A stretch of 64,000 bases of DNA. Origin: Salinilacihabitans rarus. GTDB lineage: Archaea > Halobacteriota > Halobacteria > Halobacteriales > Natrialbaceae. How positions within the stretch are numbered: position 1 is the first letter of the stretch; each line of letters opens with the position of its first letter. The notes under the pieces were generated by a model. It was not told the origin of the DNA. It was given only the letters and a program-made list of their open reading frames with translations, and made no database searches. Location: contig NZ_CP100762.1 of assembly GCF_024296665.1 (NCBI RefSeq), forward strand, positions 2,046,001-2,110,000, written 5' to 3'. Shown here piece by piece: positions 16,831 through 25,117 of the stretch. Made by a program: the position numbers and the translations under genes.

Positions 16831-17425
16831 GCGAAGTCGACCCGCCAGCGGCGCGTGGCTGCGCGGGAATCACGAAACGGCGGTGGCGGGTCGAACGCGG
16901 ACGAGTCGCGGCCCGCGTCGCTCCCGCCGGGAGGACTGGTCCGACCTGCGGTCGGAAGAACGGTCGCCGCGGCCGTCGATTCCGAGAGCCCGCTCACACA
17001 CCACCTCGGCCGCGACGACCCATCGGGCGTTCGCGCGTCCCCCGTAAGGTAACAAGGCGCTTACGCCGCGGTTGGGGGCGCGTACTCCCGCCGGCGACCG
17101 GGGTAGGCGGCCCGTACGCGCCCCGCGCGAGCACCGCCCCGGGGGAGACATTACGCGGCGGGCACGAACCGGCGCGCGTGAGCGGCGCGCTCCGGCACCG
17201 ACCGTCGGGGAGACACTGCGTTCGAGACGGTGGCGGTGCCCCGTCTCGACGAGATCGAACGGACGGCGCTGATCGTGGTCCGTCACGCCTCGACGACGAA
17301 GGCGATCCGGGACCGCGGCTGCCGGCCGGACGACCGCGAACCCGAGGCGGCGCCGCCGGCGCGGCGGACGTGAGCGAGTCGAGCGAGTAGACAGCGGTTT
17401 GTCCCCGGGGCGCCTACGTCGGCGC
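16831..17425. other. About 600-base gene-poor gap
   Basis: No complete gene is recognised. A small inverted repeat CGTAAG/CTTACG sits at 17043-17065. A short plus-strand frame, GTG 17236 to TGA 17373 (45 codons), reads in part 'LDEIERTALIVVRHASTTKAI'; it has coding-like composition and may be the remnant of a regulator, but no family could be assigned. The rest shows no consistent coding bias on either strand. Confidence 0.5.
17236..17373 (+). pseudogene. Possible small or decayed gene, unidentified
   Basis: The 45-codon frame from GTG contains a convincing amphipathic stretch 'LDEIERTALIVVRHASTTKA' but then decays into Arg/Pro/Ala-rich sequence typical of a wrong frame. A short regulator whose 3' half was lost would look like this. 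It could equally be chance. Confidence 0.2.
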
Positions 17426-18124
17426 ATGTGCGGCCGGTACACCCTCTTCGTCGACCCGGACGACCTCGAGGAGCGGTTCGACGCGACGTTCGCCGAACCG
17501 TTCGAGCCGCGGTACAACGCGGCGCCGGGCCAGCGTCTGCCGGTGATCGCGGACGACGAACCCGAGACGATCCACACGCTGGAGTGGGGGTTCGTCCCGC
17601 CGTGGGCCGACGACGACGCGAACGCGCCGATCAACGCGCGGGCCGAGACCGTCGCGGAGACGCCGACCTTCCGGGACGCCTACCGCCGCGACGGCGCCGC
17701 GGGCCGGTGTCTCGTCCTCGCGGACGGCTTCTACGAGTGGGTCGAGACCAAAGACGGCAAGCGGCCCTACCGGGTCGCCTTCGAGGACGGCCGGCCGTTC
17801 GCGATGGCGGGGCTGCGCGCGCGGTGGGAGCCGCCGACGACGCAGGCGAGCCTCGCCGCGTTCGGCGACGGCGCCGATCCCGAGGACGACGGCCGGGAGA
17901 CGTTCGCCGTCGTCACGACCGAGCCCAACGACCTCGTCGCCGACCTGCACCACCGGATGGCGGTCGTCCTCGACCCCGGCGACGAGCGCCGCTGGCTGAC
18001 GGGGGACGACCCGAGCGACCTGCTCGCACCCCACCCAGCCGAGGAGATGCGGGCCGACCCGGTGTCGACGGCGGTGAACAGTCCGGCCAACGACGACCCG
18101 TCGCTGGTGGAACCGGTCGAGTAG
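17426..18124 (+). CDS. SRAP family protein (HMCES/YedK), abasic-site DNA crosslinker
   Basis: This 232-residue protein carries the SRAP domain that traps abasic sites in single-stranded DNA through its N-terminal Cys. It starts 'MCGRYTLF', so removal of Met exposes the catalytic Cys2. Other active-site features are the Asn of 'APINARAET', the Glu of 'LADGFYEWVE' and the His of 'LHHRMAVVL'. The ATG at 17426 is fixed by the need for Cys at position 2; nine upstream in-frame codons must be excluded. It is convergent with the iron permease gene, with no bases between the two stops. Confidence 0.95.
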   Translation: MCGRYTLFVDPDDLEERFDATFAEPFEPRYNAAPGQRLPVIADDEPETIHTLEWGFVPPWADDDANAPINARAETVAETPTFRDAYRRDGAAGRCLVLADGFYEWVETKDGKRPYRVAFEDGRPFAMAGLRARWEPPTTQASLAAFGDGADPEDDGRETFAVVTTEPNDLVADLHHRMAVVLDPGDERRWLTGDDPSDLLAPHPAEEMRADPVSTAVNSPANDDPSLVEPVE

Positions 18125-19759
18125 TCAGAGCCCGCCGCGCCCGCCCTCCTGGGAGAGCAGGACGACCATCGAGAGCGCCGAGACCGCGAGCAACAGCAGC
18201 GAGGGGATCGCGGCGTACTGGAAGAACGCGCCCTCCTGGGCCTGCCAGACGAGCGTCACGAGCGTCTCGAACTCGTTGGGCCGGAGCAACAGCGTCACCG
18301 GCAGTTCCTTCATCGTGGTGAGGAAGACGAGCGCGGCGCCGGCGACGACCCCCGGCGCGATCAGCGGGAGGGTGACCGACCGGAAGGCGCGCAGCGGCGA
18401 CTTCCCGAGCGTCCGGGCGGCCTCGACGAGGCGGGGATCGACCTGCAGGGTCGTCGTGCGGATCGAGCCGACCGCCTGCGGCACGAAGCGGACGACGTAG
18501 GCGAAGACGAGCAGGGGGAGCGTCTGGTAGATCGGCGGCGCGTAGGGGAGGCCGAGCGCGTCGAACCGCGTGCCGAAGTAGACGAGCGCGAGTCCGAGGA
18601 CGACCCCGGGGACGGCGAAGCCGACGTAGGTCACCCGCTCGAACAGGTCGGCGAGGCGCGAGTCGGTCCGCGCGGCGAGGTAGGCGACCGGCAGCGCGGC
18701 GACGATGGCGACGAACGCGGCGGCGCCGGCGACCAGCACGGAGTTCGTCGCGTAGTGCAGTTCGAAGCCGAGTTGCGGGCGGGCGTTCGGGTCCGCGGTC
18801 ACGAGCCAGAGCCCGAGGATCCACAGCGGGACCGCCAGCGCGAGGCCGGCGACCGCCGCCGGCAGGAGCGTCGCCGGCCACCGCCACGCGCCGAGGGAGA
18901 CGACGGGGTCGGCGTCGCCGCCGACGCCGTCGCCGTGGATCGACTCGTCCCGGCGGACGCGCGATTCGAGCGCCAGCACGACGAGCACGATGGCGAGCAG
19001 TTGCAGCGAGAGCATCGCGGCGTAGTCGGCCGCGAACCGGTGGAACTCGACGAAGATCTGGCGGGTGAACACCGGCAGGCGCATGATCGCGGGCGTCCCG
19101 AAGTCGGAGACGGCGTACAGCGCCGCGAGCAGCGCACCGGCGACGATCGCGGGCTGGACGTGTGGCAGGGTCACCCGGCGAAACGCCCCCCACCGGCCGT
19201 GGTTGAGCGTCCGGGCGGCCTCGAGCAGCGTCGTGTCGAACGAGAGCAGCCCCGCCCGGACGGTGAGGTAGACGTACGGGTAGGTGTAGAGGGTGATGAC
19301 GAGGATCGCCCCCGGCAGGCCGTAGATCTCCGGCAGGCGCTCGATCCCGAGCGGTTCGAGGATCGACTGGAACTCGCCGCGGGGGCCGAACGCGGAGACG
19401 AACGCGAACGCCCCGATGTAGCTCGGGACGACCAGCGGGAGCGCGACGACGACCGACCAGAACCGCCGGAACGGCAGGTCGGTCTGGACGGTCAGCCACG
19501 CGAGCGGAACGCCGAGCAACACGGACAGAGCCGTCACGCCGGCCATCAGCAGGAGGCTGTTGACGACGACGTCGACGGTGGCCGGCCGGACCAGCATGGA
19601 CCACGCCCGGCCGAGGTCGACCGTCGCCGCCTCGACGACGAGCCACGTGAGGGGAAACAGCATGCTCGCGGCGACGGCGCCGGCAAGCAGCGTCAACCCG
19701 AGCGGAAGCTCGTCGGTACCGCTCGCGGAGCGTCGCAGCCGTCTGACGGTAGATTTCAT
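18125..19759 (-). CDS. Ferric iron-type ABC transporter permease (fused double permease)
   Basis: The 544-residue membrane protein has about 12 segments and two binding-protein-dependent permease domains in one chain, the layout of FbpB/SfuB iron(III) permeases; related thiamine permeases are built alike. Two EAA loops that contact the ATPase are visible, 'EAARTLNHGRWGAFRRVTLP' and 'EAARTLGKSPLRAFRSVTLP'. A matching binding protein is at 25118-26239, and no ATPase lies nearby. The start ATG (19759) is 84 bases from a palindromic iron-type operator shared with the divergent oxidoreductase operon. Confidence 0.88.
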   Translation of the reverse strand: MKSTVRRLRRSASGTDELPLGLTLLAGAVAASMLFPLTWLVVEAATVDLGRAWSMLVRPATVDVVVNSLLLMAGVTALSVLLGVPLAWLTVQTDLPFRRFWSVVVALPLVVPSYIGAFAFVSAFGPRGEFQSILEPLGIERLPEIYGLPGAILVITLYTYPYVYLTVRAGLLSFDTTLLEAARTLNHGRWGAFRRVTLPHVQPAIVAGALLAALYAVSDFGTPAIMRLPVFTRQIFVEFHRFAADYAAMLSLQLLAIVLVVLALESRVRRDESIHGDGVGGDADPVVSLGAWRWPATLLPAAVAGLALAVPLWILGLWLVTADPNARPQLGFELHYATNSVLVAGAAAFVAIVAALPVAYLAARTDSRLADLFERVTYVGFAVPGVVLGLALVYFGTRFDALGLPYAPPIYQTLPLLVFAYVVRFVPQAVGSIRTTTLQVDPRLVEAARTLGKSPLRAFRSVTLPLIAPGVVAGAALVFLTTMKELPVTLLLRPNEFETLVTLVWQAQEGAFFQYAAIPSLLLLAVSALSMVVLLSQEGGRGGL

Positions 19760-19833
19760 CGGTGAGAGGTCGTCGGGCGCGGCCGCCGGGGGCGACCGCG
19801 TCGCTCGATGTATCGACGGTCTCGTTCCAACGG

Positions 19834-19856
19834 GTATAAGGTTTAGGTTTGCCTAA
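19834..19856. promoter_or_regulatory. Promoter and DtxR-type operator 1 (divergent permease / oxidoreductase)
   Basis: GTATAAG at 19834-19840 is a TATA box for the plus-strand oxidoreductase operon, 26-32 bases before its ATG. TTAGGTTTGCCTAA (19843-19856) is a near-perfect palindrome between that TATA box and the start codon, so a bound repressor would cover the start site. The TATA box also reads TTATAC on the other strand and could serve the permease gene. Confidence 0.65.
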
Positions 19857-19865
19857 TCCCTCCGC

Positions 19866-20411
19866 ATGGAGCTGACCAGGCGCGACGCGGTCGCCGCGCT
19901 GGCCGCGGTCGGGGCCGGCGGCGCCGCCGCGGTCGGCGTCCGCCGGCGCGGCCGGCCCGACGGGGCCGTAGACGCCGGGGCCGACGCCGCCGACGACGAG
20001 ACGGTCCGCGAGACGCTCGTCGCCGCCGCCGAGGTCGTCTACCCGTCTAACGTGACCGGCGTCGAGGCGTTCGTCGAGGCGTTTCTCGACGGGCGACTCG
20101 CGGGCGAGCGCCACGCCGCGGGGCTTCGCGAGGCGGTCGCCGACCTCGACCGGCGCGCGGCGGCGTGGTACGGCGACGCCTTCGCCGCGCTGCCGGCGGC
20201 CGACCGCGACTCGCTGCTGGGCGAGGTCGGCGCCGACGCCGCGGCGGAAGACCCCGACGGGACGACCGCCGAGCGAGTCCGGTACTACGTCGTGAACGAC
20301 CTGCTGCTGGCGCTGTACGCCTCCCCGGCGGGCGGCGAACTGGTCGGGATCGAGAACCCGCAGGGCCACCCGGGCGGGACCGACACCTACCAGCGGGGGC
20401 CGTCGCCGTGA
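19866..20411 (+). CDS. Gluconate 2-dehydrogenase subunit 3-like protein (Tat exported)
   Basis: The 181-residue protein begins with a twin-arginine-like signal ('MELTRRDAVAALAAVGAGG') and continues as the helical small subunit found with membrane-bound FAD sugar-acid dehydrogenases ('LVAAAEVVYPSNVTGVEAFV', and 'RYYVVNDLLLALYASPAGGELVG' in part). This subunit carries the large subunit across the membrane on its Tat signal. The large subunit gene overlaps its stop codon by four bases. The third, cytochrome c, subunit of bacterial complexes is absent. An iron-type operator sits in its promoter. Confidence 0.83.
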   Translation: MELTRRDAVAALAAVGAGGAAAVGVRRRGRPDGAVDAGADAADDETVRETLVAAAEVVYPSNVTGVEAFVEAFLDGRLAGERHAAGLREAVADLDRRAAAWYGDAFAALPAADRDSLLGEVGADAAAEDPDGTTAERVRYYVVNDLLLALYASPAGGELVGIENPQGHPGGTDTYQRGPSP

Positions 20412-22039
20412 GCGGCGGTCGCCCGCCCGCCGAAGATACGGGGGTCGCGACGGACGCGGACGCCGACCGCACGCCCGTCGAGGGCGCCGACGTCTGCGTG
20501 ATCGGTGCGGGACCGGCCGGCGCGCTGGTCGCCGACCGCCTCGCCGCGGCCGGCCGCGAGGTCGTCGTCCTCGAAGCCGGGCCGCGGTTCGACCCCGTGG
20601 ATCGGCTCGCCCGTCAGGAGCGGGCCATCCGGCCGGCCTACGACCGGCCGGACGTCTGGGACGGCGACCCCGAACGGGACGCCCACTCGGCGTCGGGCGA
20701 GCGGTTCTACCCGCTGAACCACGCCCGCGTGAAGGGCGTCGGGGGGTCGACGCTGCACTGGCAGGGGATGGTGATGCGGCTGCACGAGGACGATTTCAAC
20801 TCCGCGAGCGCCCGCGGCGTCGGCGTCGACTGGCCGCTCGACTACGAGGACCTGCGGCCCTACTACGCCGCGGCGGAGCGCGAACTGGGCGTCGCCGGCG
20901 CCGACACCCCCTTCGGACCGCCCCGGGAGGAGCCCCACCCGATGCCCCCCTTCCCGCCCTCCTACAGCGACGGCCTGTTCGCCGAGGCCTGCGACGAACT
21001 CGGGATCGCGATGCACCCGGTACCCAACGCCCGCAACTCCGAGGCCTACGACGGCCGCAGCGCCTGCGTCGGCTACGGCACCTGCCAGCCCGTCTGTCCC
21101 GCCGGCGCGAAGTACGACGCCACGGTGCACGTAGAGCGCGCGGCGGAGCGAGGCGCGACGGTGATCGACCGCGCGCCGGTCCGGTACCTCGAACACGGCG
21201 CCGACCGGGTCGAAGCGGCCGTCTACGCGACCCCCGACGGCGAGCACCGACAGGAGGCCGACGCCTTCGTGCTCGCCTGCGGCGGCGTCGAGACGCCCCG
21301 CCTGCTGTTGCTCTCGGCGTCGGATCGGTATCCGGACGGGCTGGCCAATTCGAGCGGTCTCGTCGGTCGGTTCTTCATGGACCACCTATTCGCGGGGGTC
21401 GGCGGACGGCTGGACGAACCCACCCGCCAGAACCACGTCGGCTTCCTCACCAGCGAGTCCCACCAGTTCTACGACGACGCCGACGCGGAGGTCGGCCCGT
21501 TCAAACTCGAGTTCTTCAACTACGCCGGCCCCTCGCCCGTCGAACTGGCGCTGACCGGCGACGACTGGGGCGACGCCCTGCTCGACCGCCTCCGGGACGA
21601 GTACGGCACCCACGTCGCGGTGGGCGCGCTGGTCGAGCAACTCCCCCGCGAGGACAGCTACGTCGCGCTCGACCCCGAGCGCACCGACGACCGCGGCGAC
21701 CCCGTCCCGGACGTCCACTGGACCGTCGGCGAGCGTGCCCGGCGAACGATCGAACGGGCGAACGAGGTCCAGGCGGAGATCCTCGGGGAACTCGGCGCCG
21801 AGATCACGTGGCAGGTCGGCCCCGAGGACACGGGTCCCGCCTACCACCACATGGGGACGACCCGGATGGGGACGGATCCCGCCGAGAGCGTCGTCGGCCC
21901 CGACCTGCGCGCGCACGACCTCGAGAACCTGTGGGTCGCCTCCAGTTCGGTCTTCCCGACCGGCGGCGCGATGAACCCGACGCTGACGATCGCCGCGCTC
22001 GCGCTGAAGTGTGCAGACGCCGTCGAGGCGGCGCTGTGA
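20408..22039 (+). CDS. GMC-family FAD oxidoreductase (gluconate/choline dehydrogenase-like)
   Basis: This 543-residue flavoenzyme is the catalytic partner of the preceding small subunit. The N-terminal dinucleotide fold is 'CVIGAGPAGALVADRLA' at about residues 31-47; the FAD-contact loop is 'GVGGSTLHWQGMVMR'; four Cys in 'SACVGYGTCQPVCPAGAKYD' (partly) could bind a metal; and the C-terminal catalytic segment is 'AYHHMGTTRMG' with 'TGGAMNPTLTIAAL'. Its substrate is an alcohol, sugar or sugar acid, unknown here. It has no signal of its own and probably rides across the membrane with subunit 3. The GTG start overlaps the upstream stop (GTGA). Confidence 0.9.
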   Translation: MSGGRPPAEDTGVATDADADRTPVEGADVCVIGAGPAGALVADRLAAAGREVVVLEAGPRFDPVDRLARQERAIRPAYDRPDVWDGDPERDAHSASGERFYPLNHARVKGVGGSTLHWQGMVMRLHEDDFNSASARGVGVDWPLDYEDLRPYYAAAERELGVAGADTPFGPPREEPHPMPPFPPSYSDGLFAEACDELGIAMHPVPNARNSEAYDGRSACVGYGTCQPVCPAGAKYDATVHVERAAERGATVIDRAPVRYLEHGADRVEAAVYATPDGEHRQEADAFVLACGGVETPRLLLLSASDRYPDGLANSSGLVGRFFMDHLFAGVGGRLDEPTRQNHVGFLTSESHQFYDDADAEVGPFKLEFFNYAGPSPVELALTGDDWGDALLDRLRDEYGTHVAVGALVEQLPREDSYVALDPERTDDRGDPVPDVHWTVGERARRTIERANEVQAEILGELGAEITWQVGPEDTGPAYHHMGTTRMGTDPAESVVGPDLRAHDLENLWVASSSVFPTGGAMNPTLTIAALALKCADAVEAAL

Positions 22040-22055
22040 GTCCCCGACGGACCTG

Positions 22056-22073
22056 TTTTAGGTAAACCTAAAA
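22056..22073. promoter_or_regulatory. DtxR-type operator 2, perfect 18-bp palindrome
   Basis: TTTTAGGTAAACCTAAAA is a perfect palindrome. Its right end runs into AAAGTATAAG, the TATA box of the glycosyltransferase gene (ATG at 22105), so repressor binding would block TBP. The core matches the other four boxes in this block. Confidence 0.8.
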
Positions 22074-22104
22074 GTATAAGCCCGAGCGCTCGCAACGCCC
22101 GGTA

Positions 22105-22821
22105 ATGAGAGGACGCCTGACCCGCGGCGGCGCGGCCGCGGACGAGTACACCTTCGAGGACGTCAGCGTCGTGATGGGCACGTACAACGAGGAGGAAGCG
22201 ATCGGGACGGTGCTCTCGGACGTCGAGGAGGTGACCGACGGGAAAGCCGAGGTCGTCTGCGTCGACGGTTCCTCCGATCGGACCCCCGAAATCGCCCGCG
22301 AGCACGGCGCGACGGTGATCGAACAGGAGCCACGGGGCTACGGCGTCGCCGTCCGCGAGGCCATCCTCGCGCCCGACCGGCCGGTCGTCGTCACGACCGA
22401 CTGCGACGACACCTACCCGATGGAGCAACTGCCGGAGTTTCTCGCCCTCGTCAACGAAGGCTACGACGTCGTCAGCGGCGACCGCCTCTACCACGGCGCC
22501 GACGCGATGCCGGCGTTCAACCGGTCCGGGAACCACGCCTTCGCCGCCCTCGCGAGCGTCCTGATGGGCACCCGCGTCCACGACACCACGACCGGGATGC
22601 GCGCGTACCGCCGCGAGGTCGTCGAGTCGATCGAGTGGACCGAGAACACCGGCCTCTCCGCGGAACTGCTGATCCGGCCCCTGCTGCGCGGCTACGACGT
22701 CCGCGAGCACCCCATCGAGTACCGCGAGCGCGCCGGCGAGACGAAACTCGATCCGATCAAAGGCGGGGCCGCCATCGCGAAGTCGATCGTGAAGGTCTGT
22801 CTCGAAGAACGGGTCCGGTAG
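22105..22821 (+). CDS. Family 2 glycosyltransferase (dolichyl-phosphate sugar synthase-like)
   Basis: This 238-residue GT2 enzyme most resembles archaeal dolichyl-phosphate hexose synthases, which load a sugar on to a lipid carrier at the inner membrane face. Motifs: 'VVMGTYNEEEAIG' near residue 22, 'VDGSSDRTPEIA', the metal-binding 'TDCDDTYP', and the acceptor-side 'DTTTGMRAYRRE'. No transmembrane segment is present, unlike AglD-type enzymes; a separate flippase-like membrane gene lies at 27497-28612. Operator 2 in its promoter predicts induction in iron shortage. Confidence 0.88.
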   Translation: MRGRLTRGGAAADEYTFEDVSVVMGTYNEEEAIGTVLSDVEEVTDGKAEVVCVDGSSDRTPEIAREHGATVIEQEPRGYGVAVREAILAPDRPVVVTTDCDDTYPMEQLPEFLALVNEGYDVVSGDRLYHGADAMPAFNRSGNHAFAALASVLMGTRVHDTTTGMRAYRREVVESIEWTENTGLSAELLIRPLLRGYDVREHPIEYRERAGETKLDPIKGGAAIAKSIVKVCLEERVR

Positions 22822-22965
22822 TCGTCCGTTTCTAATCTCGTTTCGTCCCGCGGACGGTAGTCGAACGACCGGTCCCTCGTCGCGAAGCCACGGCGGGGAC
22901 ACGTCCGGAGCGACTCCCGCGACCGCTCACGCGTCGACCGCCCCGAGGTCGCGATGCCACGCCGG

Positions 22966-25107
22966 TCACCGCTCCTCGAGTCGCGTCTCGAACTCGGCCC
23001 ACGCCGGGTTGGCCTCGGGGTCGTCGGGGAGGTAGGTGCCCTCGCTCCCGCAGGCGGTCACGAGGGTGCAGACGGTCCGCTCGGGCGGCCAGACCGCCTC
23101 GACGCCGTCGTCGGTCGTCCGGACGGTCGCCACCTGACGGTAGGTGGCGGAACTCCCGTCCGGCTGGACCACCGTCACCGAGAGCGCCACCTCGTCGGTC
23201 CCGTTCGCGGGGACCGCCGCGGCGCCGTCGGGCGTCTCCAGTCGGGCCTCGCCGGGTTCGAGCGCCCAGTCGACGGCGACCGTCTCGCCGGGGTCGTCGA
23301 TCCCGTAGGTGGCGTACCCCGCGTCGGTCTCCAGCCTGACGGTCGCACGCGAGACGCGGTCGGGGACGGCGACGGTCGTCTCGCCCGCGAGCGACGCGCC
23401 CTCGCGGACCGCCAGCGGTTCGAGCGTCGGGACGACGCGGTCGTGTGGGTTCGGCGTCCACTCGCCGCGGTAGGCGTAGCGATAGACCGTCCGGTCGGGG
23501 TAGGCGTCGAGCACGGCGAAATCACCCGCGGGGCCGCGGTCGAGCGCGTAGACGACCTCGCCGTCGAGGTCCGGGTCGTTGCGCAGGGGCTGGAACGGGT
23601 GGTTCTGCCACGGCCCGTACGGCGTCGGGAGGAAGACCAGCGCGTCGTCGAGGTCGGTCTCCTCGAAGGGCTCGTAGGCCGCCTCGAACCGCTCGGTGTG
23701 GGCGGCGTTGCGTTCGAGCGGGGCCGCCACGGCGGCCGCGTTGGCCCCGCCGAGGACGAGCGCGCTCGCGACGAGCGCGGCGATGGCGACCCGCCGCGCG
23801 GCACCGGGCGAGGTCCGGGCGGCGAGGCGGTCGGGGAGCGTCCGCCAGCCGGTCACGAGCGCGAGCGCGGCGAAGATCGACAGCGGCGCCAGCAGGTCGA
23901 AGTGGTAGAACGGGCCGAACTGCGCGACGAGGCCGTCGGTCGGGTCCGAGAGCGTCGCGAGGACGTTGTAGTTGCCCCAGAAGGGGACGTTCCCGACGGG
24001 GACGGAGACGAGCAGGCCGGCGAGGAGGACGGGCGCGGGGTTCCGGCCGTCGCGACCCCGGCGCCACCGGCGCGCGGCGACCGCGAGGCCACAGAGCGCC
24101 GCGAGGGTGCCGAGCGCGCCCGCGGCGACCCACCGGGTCGCGAGGTACCGGAGGGCGTAGCCGTTCGCCCGCAGGGCGAGTTCGGGGGTGTACTCGATCG
24201 AGTGGCCGAGGATCCGCCGGCGGCCGAAGCCGGGGCCGTCCAGCGGCGCGAACGCCTCGTACGGAAAGAGCAGCGGCGACCCGGTGAGTCGGGCGTTGTA
24301 CGCGAGCGCGACGCCGACGAACGCGAGGCCGCCCGCGGCCGTGAGGGCGTTCCGCCGGACGGGGTCGGGCAGCGGGCGGACTCCCTCCCGGCGGAGCGAA
24401 CGGCCGACCGTCCAGAGCGCGTGGCAGACGAAGGGCGCGGCGAAGAGGACGGCGGTGTACGGCCGCGCGAAGAACGCGAGGCCGACGACGACGCCCGCGG
24501 CGGCCGCGCTCGGGAGCGACCCCTCGCGGACGCCCCGGAGGTAGCAGACGGCGAACGCGAGGTTCAGGAGGGTCGTCGGCGCGTACGGGAGGAACACCGA
24601 GGAGGTGAGCAGCGTCATCGGCGAGGCGGCGAACAGCGCCGCGGCGACGACGCCGACCCGGCGGTCGAACGCCGTCGCGCCGAGGACGTAGACGAGCGCG
24701 GCGTTGCCCGCGGCGACGAGCGCGAGCGTCACCCGCGGCTCGCCGAACAGCGCCATCGAGACGGCGTACGTCGCGGCCGGGACGGGCGCGTACTTGGGGT
24801 AGAGTCGGCCGCCGTCCGCGACGAAGAACCACGGCCGGAACGCGCCCGCGAGGTCGCCCGCGTGGAGTTCGAGTTGGCCGTCGAGCAGCATCGCCGCCTG
24901 CAGCAGGTAGACGGCCTCGTCGTCGTTGTTCGAGTGGTAGGGGAACAGCTCCGTCGCGAGCAGGAAGACGGCGAGGCCCGCGAGGACGGCGACCGCGGCC
25001 GCGTACGCCCGGTCGCGGCCCGGAGGGTCGCGGGCGCGGCGAACCGATCGTCGAACCGACCGGCGGAGGCGGGCGAGCGGACGCGGGCGGGGGTCGGACG
25101 GGGCCAC
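22966..25107 (-). CDS. GT-C type membrane glycosyltransferase (ArnT/PMT-like), unknown substrate
   Basis: The 713-residue protein has some 10-11 membrane segments in residues 40-460 and a beta-rich C-terminal domain (about 470-713) likely outside the cell. The first outer loop contains 'HSNNDDEAVYLLQ', the Asp-rich catalytic motif of GT-C enzymes that use lipid-linked sugars. It would transfer a sugar from a dolichol carrier to a surface acceptor. The gene begins ten bases after the stop of the iron-binding lipoprotein gene, so both share one iron-regulated promoter. The precise family is uncertain. Confidence 0.75.
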   Translation of the reverse strand: MAPSDPRPRPLARLRRSVRRSVRRARDPPGRDRAYAAAVAVLAGLAVFLLATELFPYHSNNDDEAVYLLQAAMLLDGQLELHAGDLAGAFRPWFFVADGGRLYPKYAPVPAATYAVSMALFGEPRVTLALVAAGNAALVYVLGATAFDRRVGVVAAALFAASPMTLLTSSVFLPYAPTTLLNLAFAVCYLRGVREGSLPSAAAAGVVVGLAFFARPYTAVLFAAPFVCHALWTVGRSLRREGVRPLPDPVRRNALTAAGGLAFVGVALAYNARLTGSPLLFPYEAFAPLDGPGFGRRRILGHSIEYTPELALRANGYALRYLATRWVAAGALGTLAALCGLAVAARRWRRGRDGRNPAPVLLAGLLVSVPVGNVPFWGNYNVLATLSDPTDGLVAQFGPFYHFDLLAPLSIFAALALVTGWRTLPDRLAARTSPGAARRVAIAALVASALVLGGANAAAVAAPLERNAAHTERFEAAYEPFEETDLDDALVFLPTPYGPWQNHPFQPLRNDPDLDGEVVYALDRGPAGDFAVLDAYPDRTVYRYAYRGEWTPNPHDRVVPTLEPLAVREGASLAGETTVAVPDRVSRATVRLETDAGYATYGIDDPGETVAVDWALEPGEARLETPDGAAAVPANGTDEVALSVTVVQPDGSSATYRQVATVRTTDDGVEAVWPPERTVCTLVTACGSEGTYLPDDPEANPAWAEFETRLEER

Positions 25108-25117
25108 GGGGTGCCGA

